A stretch of DNA of 9,175 nt from SCUN01 sp964343975 (GTDB lineage Bacteria; Acidobacteriota; Vicinamibacteria; Vicinamibacterales; SCN-69-37): the NCBI GenBank assembly GCA_964343975.1, contig CAYFLU010000134.1, positions 1 through 9,175 on the forward strand, read 5' to 3'. Under the pieces are notes generated by a model. That model had not been told where the DNA came from. It worked only from the letters and a program-made list of their open reading frames with translations, and ran no database searches. Shown one piece after another: positions 1 to 4,992 of this stretch (positions within the stretch are counted from its first letter, which is position 1; the number at the start of each line of letters is the position of its first letter). Both the position numbers and the translations under genes were made by a program.

Positions 1-2403
1 GCGGGCGTGGTCCTGTCGGTCCGTCCGGCCGAGGCGCAGCTGGACAAGGACTATCCGGTCCGGCCGGTGCCGTTCACGGCCGTGCATCTCACCGATCAGT
101 TCTGGGCGCCCAAGATCGAGACCAATCGCAGCGTGTCGATTCCGTTCGCGTTCGAGCAATGCGAGCTGACCGGGCGGGTGGAGAACTTTCTGCGCGCGGC
201 CAAGGCGATCCAGGGCACGATCGCCGACACGGATCGCAAGATCCCGCCGTATCCGTTCGACGACACGGACATCTACAAGGTGATCGAGGGCGCGTCGTAT
301 GCGCTCAGCGTGCACCCGGATCCGAAGCTCGATGCGTATGTCGACAGCCTGATCGAGAAGATCGCGGCGGCGCAGGAGCCGGACGGGTATCTCTATCCGG
401 CGCGCACGATCAATCCGGCCAAGCCGCACGCGTGGTCGGGCAAGGAGCGGTGGCAGCTCGAGAAGGTCGACAGCCATGAACTCTACGAAGTGGGCCACCT
501 CACCGAGGCGGCGGTCGCGCACTACCAGGCGACGGGCAAGAAGACGCTCCTCAACATCGCGACCAAGTTTGCCGACCTGCTCGTGAACACGTTCGGCCCC
601 GGCAAGCGCGCGATCTGGCCGGGCCATCAGATCACCGAGATGGCGCTCGTGAAGCTCTATCGCGTCACGGGCAAAGAGCAGTACCTGTCGCTCTCGAAGT
701 TCATGCTCGACGTGCGCGGCCCGGACGGGGACCAGGGCGCCGGCCGCACCTACAACCAATCGCAGGCGAAGGTCGTCGACCAAACGGAAGCCGTGGGCCA
801 CGCGGTGCGCGCGAGCTATATGTACTCGGGCATGGCCGACGTCGCCGCGATGACCGGCGACCTCAGCTATCTGCACGCCATCGACGCCATCTGGAATGAC
901 GTCGTCGGCAAGAAGCTCTACATCACGGGCGGCATCGGCGCGAGCGGAGCGGGAGAAGCGTTCGGCGCGGCGTACGAACTGCCGAACATGTCCGCGTATT
1001 GCGAGACCTGCGCGGCCATCGGCAACGACTATTGGAACCACCGGCTGTTCCTGCTGCACGGCGACGCGAAGTACATCGACGTCATGGAGCGTACGCTCTA
1101 CAACGGCCTCATCAGCGGCGTGTCGCTCGATGGCAAGGCGTTCTTCTATCCGAACCCGCTCGAGTCGCGCGGCCAGCACGAGCGCAAGCCGTGGTTCGGT
1201 GTGGCGTGCTGCCCGGGCAACATCACGCGGTTCATGGCCTCGGTGGGCGGGTATCAGTACGCCACGCAGGGCCAGACGATCTTCGCGAATCTGTTTGCGG
1301 CGGGCACGGCCGACGTCACGATGGACGGCGGCGCCAAGGTGACGATCGTGCAGGACACGAAGTATCCGTGGGACGGCAAGGTCGCGTTCACGGTGAAGCC
1401 GGCCAAGGCGGCCACGTTCGCGCTGAACGTGCGCGTGCCCGGCTGGGCGCAGAACAGCGCGGTGCCGAGCGATCTCTACACGTTCGTTGACAAGGTCACG
1501 ACGCCGGTCACGCTCACGGTCAATGGCGCGCCGGTCACGGTGCGGCCGGTGAATGGCTACGTGCGCATCAACCGCGCCTGGAAGAGCGGAGACGTCGTCG
1601 TGCTGAACCTGCCGATGCCGGTGCGCCGCGTGGCGGCCAACGACAAGGTGGCGGCCGACAAGGGCCGCGTCGCGTTCCAGCGCGGGCCGATCGTGTATGC
1701 CGCGGAGTGGCCCGACAACCCGGGCGCGTATCTGCGCAACTTGTACGTGAGCGACACCGCGCCCGTGTCGAGCGAATTCCGGCCGTCGCTTCTCGGCGGT
1801 GTGCAGGTGATCAAGACGAAGGCGACGTCGGTCGGCATGAACGCGGCGGGCCAGCCTGAAACCAAGGTCACCGACCTTGTCGCGATTCCGTATTACGCCT
1901 GGGCGAACCGCGGTAAGGGCGACATGGCCGTGTGGCTCGCACGCACCGCGGCGGCGACCACACCGCGCCCATATCCGACGCTGGCGATGCAGAGCAAGGT
2001 GAGCGTGTCGCGTCCAGCCCACTTGCCCGAGTCGATGGTCAACGACGGCGAAGAGCCGACCAAGTCGAATCGCGCCGGCGGCAGCAGCTTCGATTGGTGG
2101 CCGACGTTCGGCACCACCGAATGGCTGCAGTACGATTTCCCCAAGGCGTCGACGATTTCGGAGACGCAGGTCTTCTGGTTCGACGACACGGGTTCCGGCG
2201 GCGTGAAGGTGCCGGCGAAGTGGCGTTTGTTGTACAAGGATGGAGACCAGTGGAAGCCGGTCGAGAACACGGCGCCGTACACGGTGGCGCTCGACCGGTA
2301 CAACGTTCTGCCGTTCACCCCGGTGACGACGACGGCCGTGCGCCTTGAAATCACGGCGCAGCAGGGCGTCTCGTCGGGCGTGATCGAATGGAAGATCAAA
2401 TAG
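1..2403 (+). CDS. GH127 (DUF1680) beta-L-arabinofuranosidase-type glycoside hydrolase with C-terminal F5/8C-like domain; 5' end outside window
   Basis: Predicted exported retaining glycosidase. GH127 members such as Bifidobacterium HypBA1 release terminal beta-L-arabinofuranose using a zinc-bound cysteine nucleophile. Numbering from the GTG at 7, the family residues are present: GGIGASGAGEAF carries the likely acid/base E317; YCETC gives zinc ligands E333 and C335; ACCPGN gives C401 and C402, C401 being the expected nucleophile. The 16-residue gap E317-E333 equals that of E322-E338 in HypBA1. Residues about 15-650 form the catalytic (alpha/alpha)6 and beta-sandwich part. Residues about 659-798 look like an F5/8C (discoidin)-type carbohydrate-binding domain ending in VIEWKIK. 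The frame is open to base 1, and the first residues (AGVVLSVRPAEAQ) look like the end of a signal peptide with cleavage near AEA-Q, so the true start lies upstream and GTG 7 is not it. Family is confident; the exact sugar is not. Confidence 0.93.
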   Translation, partial: AGVVLSVRPAEAQLDKDYPVRPVPFTAVHLTDQFWAPKIETNRSVSIPFAFEQCELTGRVENFLRAAKAIQGTIADTDRKIPPYPFDDTDIYKVIEGASYALSVHPDPKLDAYVDSLIEKIAAAQEPDGYLYPARTINPAKPHAWSGKERWQLEKVDSHELYEVGHLTEAAVAHYQATGKKTLLNIATKFADLLVNTFGPGKRAIWPGHQITEMALVKLYRVTGKEQYLSLSKFMLDVRGPDGDQGAGRTYNQSQAKVVDQTEAVGHAVRASYMYSGMADVAAMTGDLSYLHAIDAIWNDVVGKKLYITGGIGASGAGEAFGAAYELPNMSAYCETCAAIGNDYWNHRLFLLHGDAKYIDVMERTLYNGLISGVSLDGKAFFYPNPLESRGQHERKPWFGVACCPGNITRFMASVGGYQYATQGQTIFANLFAAGTADVTMDGGAKVTIVQDTKYPWDGKVAFTVKPAKAATFALNVRVPGWAQNSAVPSDLYTFVDKVTTPVTLTVNGAPVTVRPVNGYVRINRAWKSGDVVVLNLPMPVRRVAANDKVAADKGRVAFQRGPIVYAAEWPDNPGAYLRNLYVSDTAPVSSEFRPSLLGGVQVIKTKATSVGMNAAGQPETKVTDLVAIPYYAWANRGKGDMAVWLARTAAATTPRPYPTLAMQSKVSVSRPAHLPESMVNDGEEPTKSNRAGGSSFDWWPTFGTTEWLQYDFPKASTISETQVFWFDDTGSGGVKVPAKWRLLYKDGDQWKPVENTAPYTVALDRYNVLPFTPVTTTAVRLEITAQQGVSSGVIEWKIK

Positions 2404-2427
2404 AGAACTGGACGACTGACTAGGGCA

Positions 2428-2730
2428 ATGGACGATCAGGCCATCACGCCGCCTCACGGCACCGATCCGCACCGACGGGTGCGGGTGCGTGTGCGGGTCA
2501 AGCGGAAGCGCTCGCTTTTCGAGCGGATCAAGAAGAAGCTCGAGATGCCGCACCTGCGCCGCCGCGAGCGCAACTCCCGGATCGCGATCGGCGGCGTGAT
2601 CCTGTTCGCCATCTTCTATCTGGCCGTGCTGCGTCCCGTGCTCGACTATCTGATCCCGCCGAGCCGGCCCAAACAGGTGCAGATCCCCCTGCCGGCCAAA
2701 ACGCAGGGGCTCGGCCTGCCGAAGCGCTGA
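2428..2730 (+). CDS. Small basic single-pass membrane protein, function unknown
   Basis: Not recognised as a named family. The 100-residue product has a strongly basic N-terminal half, including an alternating Arg-Val run (residues 17-24) followed by KRKR, then FERIKKKLE and HLRRRERNSR. One hydrophobic segment follows at about residues 52-68 (start IAIGGVILFAIF), then a short Pro-rich tail (IPPSRPKQVQIPLP). By the positive-inside rule the basic half should be cytoplasmic and the tail periplasmic. It starts 24 nt after the glycosidase stop, with only a weak ribosome site (TAGGG at 2421-2425), and ends 24 nt before the ABC ATPase. The basic face could bind membrane phospholipid or nucleic acid, but that is speculation. 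Coding-like composition, an ATG start and a plausible topology support a real gene; there is no homology evidence. Confidence 0.68.
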   Translation: MDDQAITPPHGTDPHRRVRVRVRVKRKRSLFERIKKKLEMPHLRRRERNSRIAIGGVILFAIFYLAVLRPVLDYLIPPSRPKQVQIPLPAKTQGLGLPKR

Positions 2731-2736
2731 CGCGCG

Positions 2737-2745
2737 TGCTATCGT
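2737..2745 (+). promoter_or_regulatory. Putative extended -10 element just upstream of the ABC ATPase gene
   Basis: TG-C-TATCGT fits an extended -10 (TGnTAnnnT, 4 of 6 to TATAAT). It sits so close to the GTG at 2755 that the expected transcription start, near A2752, would leave a leader of about 3 nt. No Shine-Dalgarno is visible in the gap and no good -35 is present, as is usual for extended -10 promoters. The 10 nt GCGCGTGCTA (2732-2741) recur exactly at 4950-4959 upstream of the peptidase gene. This is a prediction from pattern only. Confidence 0.38.
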
Positions 2746-2754
2746 CCTAGCACC

Positions 2755-3468
2755 GTGTCCGAATCCACTGCGCGCGCCGCCGGGCCTGTGCTCGAAGCGC
2801 GCGATCTGTCCCGCCACTACACCATGGGCGCCAATGTGGTTCGGGCGCTCGACGGCATCTCTCTCACGGTGAACGACGGGGAGTTTGTCGGTTTGCTCGG
2901 CACGTCGGGCTCCGGCAAGTCCACCCTGCTCAATCTCATCGCCGGGCTCGATCAGGCGACCGGCGGCGAGTTGAACGTCTTCGGCGAGAACCTCGCCACG
3001 ATGTCGAGCGATGCACTGAGCCGCTATCGCCAGCGCAAAGTCGGCGTGATCTTCCAGTCGTTCAATCTGATCTCCACGATGACGGCGGCCGACAACGTCG
3101 CGCTGGCCATGATGTTTGCCGGCGTGCCGAAGGCCGATCGCGACCGTGAAGCGGCCGCGCTGCTCACGGCCGTCGGCTTGGGCGGACGCCAGAGCCACCG
3201 GCCGAAGGAAATGTCGGGCGGTGAGCAGCAACGCGTGGCCATCGCGCGCGCGCTCTCGAACAAGCCGAATCTCCTCCTCGCCGACGAGCCGACCGGTAAT
3301 CTCGACAGCCGCACGTCGGCGGAGATCATGGCGCTGCTCAAGGACCTCAACGAGCGCGACGGCAAGACGATCATCATGGTCACGCACGACGCCTCGCTGG
3401 CCGCACGCTACGCGCACCGCGTGGTGACGATGCTCGACGGACGGATTCAGTCGGAGGCGCGGGCATGA
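2755..3468 (+). CDS. ABC transporter ATP-binding protein, MacB/LolD type
   Basis: Cytoplasmic ATPase that powers the permease encoded next to it. All nucleotide-binding motifs are in order: Walker A GTSGSGKS (49-56), Q-loop Q101 in VIFQSFN, signature MSGGEQQ (153-159, M and E replacing the commoner L and Q), Walker B LLLADEPTGNLD (D177, E178), and switch histidine H211 in VTHD. At 237 residues it has the normal length for the family. The FQSFNLI and PTGNLD sequences are typical of the MacB/LolD/FtsE group, which drive mechanotransmission or lipoprotein and peptide export rather than solute import. The GTG at 2755 is chosen because there is no nearby in-frame ATG before the conserved LEARDLSRHY region; it lacks a clear Shine-Dalgarno. 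The gene overlaps the permease by 4 nt (ATGA), implying translational coupling. The substrate cannot be read from sequence. Confidence 0.95.
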   Translation: MSESTARAAGPVLEARDLSRHYTMGANVVRALDGISLTVNDGEFVGLLGTSGSGKSTLLNLIAGLDQATGGELNVFGENLATMSSDALSRYRQRKVGVIFQSFNLISTMTAADNVALAMMFAGVPKADRDREAAALLTAVGLGGRQSHRPKEMSGGEQQRVAIARALSNKPNLLLADEPTGNLDSRTSAEIMALLKDLNERDGKTIIMVTHDASLAARYAHRVVTMLDGRIQSEARA

Positions 3469-4898
3469 TCTTCGGCGACACGCTGCGTCTCGCATTCGAC
3501 AACCTGCGCCAGGCGCGCTTGCGGACGGCGCTCACCACCCTCGGTGTGGCGATCGGCATCGCGTCGCTCGCCGGCATGGTCTCGCTCGGCGTGGGCCTGC
3601 AGGATCAGTTCGTCGGTCGCTTCACGCAGGCCGGCGTGTTCGATGCGATCACCGTGTCGTCCATGGACGGCAACGCGGCGGTCGCGCTGCTCGGCGGCCG
3701 TGGTCGCGCCTTCGGCGGGCGGGGGCGCGGCGCACGCGGACGTGGCGCTGCCTCCGACACCACCGCCACCGCCGAGACCCGGCCGGCGCCGCCGGTGCTC
3801 GACGACGAGGCGCTCGAAAAACTGCGCGCGCTGCCGCACGTGAAAGACGTGTTTCCGAACATCCGCGTGCCCGTGCAGGTGAAGTTCGGCGAGGAAGAAG
3901 ACGGCGGCATGGCGATGGGCGTGCCGATGTCGGCGAAGGGCGAGGGCGTCTTCCGGGCGATGACGGCCGGCGCGTTCTTCGACTCCGATCGCGACGACGC
4001 GTGCTTGCTGAGCCTCGACATGGCGAAGCGGATCAACCCCGACGCGCCCACGTCGCTGGTCGGACAGACACTCACCATCAGCTACACGGCCTCCACCGGG
4101 ACGACCACGGCGGCGCCGGCGCTGCCGATGATGCCGGGCCTGCCGCCGATCGGTCCGATCCTGCAGGTGCACCGCGTGGATGTGCCACTGCGCATCGTCG
4201 GCATCGTGGAGCGGGAAGGCGGCGCCAATCTCGGCGGCTTCGGCTTCTCGAACGTGATGATCACGATGCGTCAGGCCGCCGAGATCGACCGGCAAGTCGT
4301 GCGCTCGGCGCAGGCGCTGCTGGCCGGCCAGCGGGACGAGACGCGGACGTATGCGTCGGTGACGGTGAAGGTCGAGCGCGCGCAGCACACCGATGACGTC
4401 GAAGCGAAGATCAAGACGATGGGATACGGCGCGTTCTCGATCAACGACGCGCTGCAGGGCGCCAAGCGCGCCTTCATCATCCTCGACATCGTCCTCAGCC
4501 TGATCGGGTCGATCGCCCTCGCGGTGTCGTCGCTCGGGATCATGAACACGATGGTGATGTCGATCCTCGAGCGCACGCGTGAGATCGGCGTCATGAAGGC
4601 GATTGGGGCGAGCGACGGCGACATCCGGCGGATCTTCCTTGTCGAGGCGTCGACGATCGGCGTGCTCGGCGGGGCGGCCGGTGTGGCGCTCGGCTGGGTG
4701 GTGGGCCGCGTCATCAACTTCGCGGCGAACATCTACATTCAGCGCCAGGGTGGGGAGCCGGGGAATCTCTTCTCGCTTCCGCTGTGGCTGATCGCGTCGG
4801 CGATCGGCTTCTCGTGGCTCGTCAGCTTACTCGCGGGCAGTTACCCGGCTCGCCGCGCCGCCAAGCTCAATCCCATTCAAGCGCTGCGCCACGACTAG
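3465..4898 (+). CDS. MacB/FtsX-family ABC transporter permease with Gly/Arg-rich periplasmic insert
   Basis: Inner-membrane partner of the preceding ATPase. Topology fits the type VII (MacB) fold: TM1 at about residues 22-45 after the cytoplasmic start (FDNLRQARLRTALTTLGVA), a long periplasmic MacB-type domain from about 46 to 333, then TM2 (about 336-362), TM3 (about 388-415) and TM4 (about 440-463), ending in the usual ARRAAKLNPIQALRHD tail. The coupling segment ILERTREIGVMKAIGA and the small-residue-rich TM2 are characteristic of FtsX domains. Two low-complexity stretches interrupt the periplasmic domain: a Gly/Arg run at about 77-94 running into a Thr/Ala/Pro linker to about 110, and an Ala/Pro/Met-rich loop near residues 208-228. 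The start overlaps the ATPase stop. No membrane fusion protein or TolC gene lies next to it here, so whether it is a tripartite exporter or a LolCE-like or regulatory transporter is open. Confidence 0.93.
   Translation: MIFGDTLRLAFDNLRQARLRTALTTLGVAIGIASLAGMVSLGVGLQDQFVGRFTQAGVFDAITVSSMDGNAAVALLGGRGRAFGGRGRGARGRGAASDTTATAETRPAPPVLDDEALEKLRALPHVKDVFPNIRVPVQVKFGEEEDGGMAMGVPMSAKGEGVFRAMTAGAFFDSDRDDACLLSLDMAKRINPDAPTSLVGQTLTISYTASTGTTTAAPALPMMPGLPPIGPILQVHRVDVPLRIVGIVEREGGANLGGFGFSNVMITMRQAAEIDRQVVRSAQALLAGQRDETRTYASVTVKVERAQHTDDVEAKIKTMGYGAFSINDALQGAKRAFIILDIVLSLIGSIALAVSSLGIMNTMVMSILERTREIGVMKAIGASDGDIRRIFLVEASTIGVLGGAAGVALGWVVGRVINFAANIYIQRQGGEPGNLFSLPLWLIASAIGFSWLVSLLAGSYPARRAAKLNPIQALRHD
3693..3752 (+). 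repeat. Low-complexity Gly/Arg-rich coding segment in the permease
   Basis: Encodes residues 77-96 of the permease, about ten Gly and six Arg with no acidic residue, placed early in the periplasmic domain. The DNA is built from GGC, CGT, GGG and CGC codons and shares CGGCGGCCGTGGT with the first Gly/Arg segment of the S9 peptidase gene (near 6102-6114). It is probably an unstructured loop. Confidence 0.7.
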
Positions 4899-4936
4899 CG
4901 CCGCTCGTCGGTCGGGCTTATCACGCCATTCCGCGC

Positions 4937-4956
4937 CACGCGCCACAGGGCGCGTG
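4937..4956. repeat. Perfect 8-bp inverted repeat overlapping the peptidase promoter
   Basis: CACGCGCC (4937-4944) and GGCGCGTG (4949-4956) are exact reverse complements around a 4-nt ACAG centre. The right arm runs into the TG of the putative extended -10. It could be an operator, or part of a stem that ends upstream ABC transcription. There is no U-tract, and in such GC-rich DNA chance is possible. Confidence 0.4.
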
Positions 4957-4963
4957 CTACGCT
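4955..4963 (+). promoter_or_regulatory. Putative extended -10 element for the S9 peptidase gene
   Basis: TG-C-TACGCT fits TGnTAnnnT. Transcription would start near 4970, giving a leader of about 23 nt that contains a strong Shine-Dalgarno. It shares the exact 10-mer GCGCGTGCTA with the element before the ABC ATPase. Its position means the possible GTG start at 4954 would not be on the transcript. No convincing -35 is seen. Confidence 0.42.
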
Positions 4964-4980
4964 TCGCCTGCTCGGTTGTC

Positions 4981-4987
4981 GAGGAGG
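4981..4987 (+). promoter_or_regulatory. Strong Shine-Dalgarno setting the peptidase start
   Basis: GAGGAGG lies 5 nt before the GTG at 4993. It decides between this start and the longer frame from 4954, because only translation from 4993 places a basic n-region and a hydrophobic core at the N-terminus as a signal peptide needs. Confidence 0.8.
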
Positions 4988-4992
4988 ATGCT

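Noticed and set aside
2409..2435. Direct repeat TGGACGA 20 nt apart around the start of the small membrane protein
   Set aside because: Only 7 nt long with no further copies; expected by chance.
3447..4388. Long minus-strand open frame (313 codons) opposite the permease gene
   Set aside because: Rich in Arg, His and Gly with no fold-like pattern; it is the antisense shadow of a high-GC gene whose own frame has clear FtsX features.
4954..4992. Upstream GTG start for the S9 peptidase
   Set aside because: It would add 13 residues before the signal peptide, lies within the putative promoter, and lacks a ribosome site, unlike GTG 4993.
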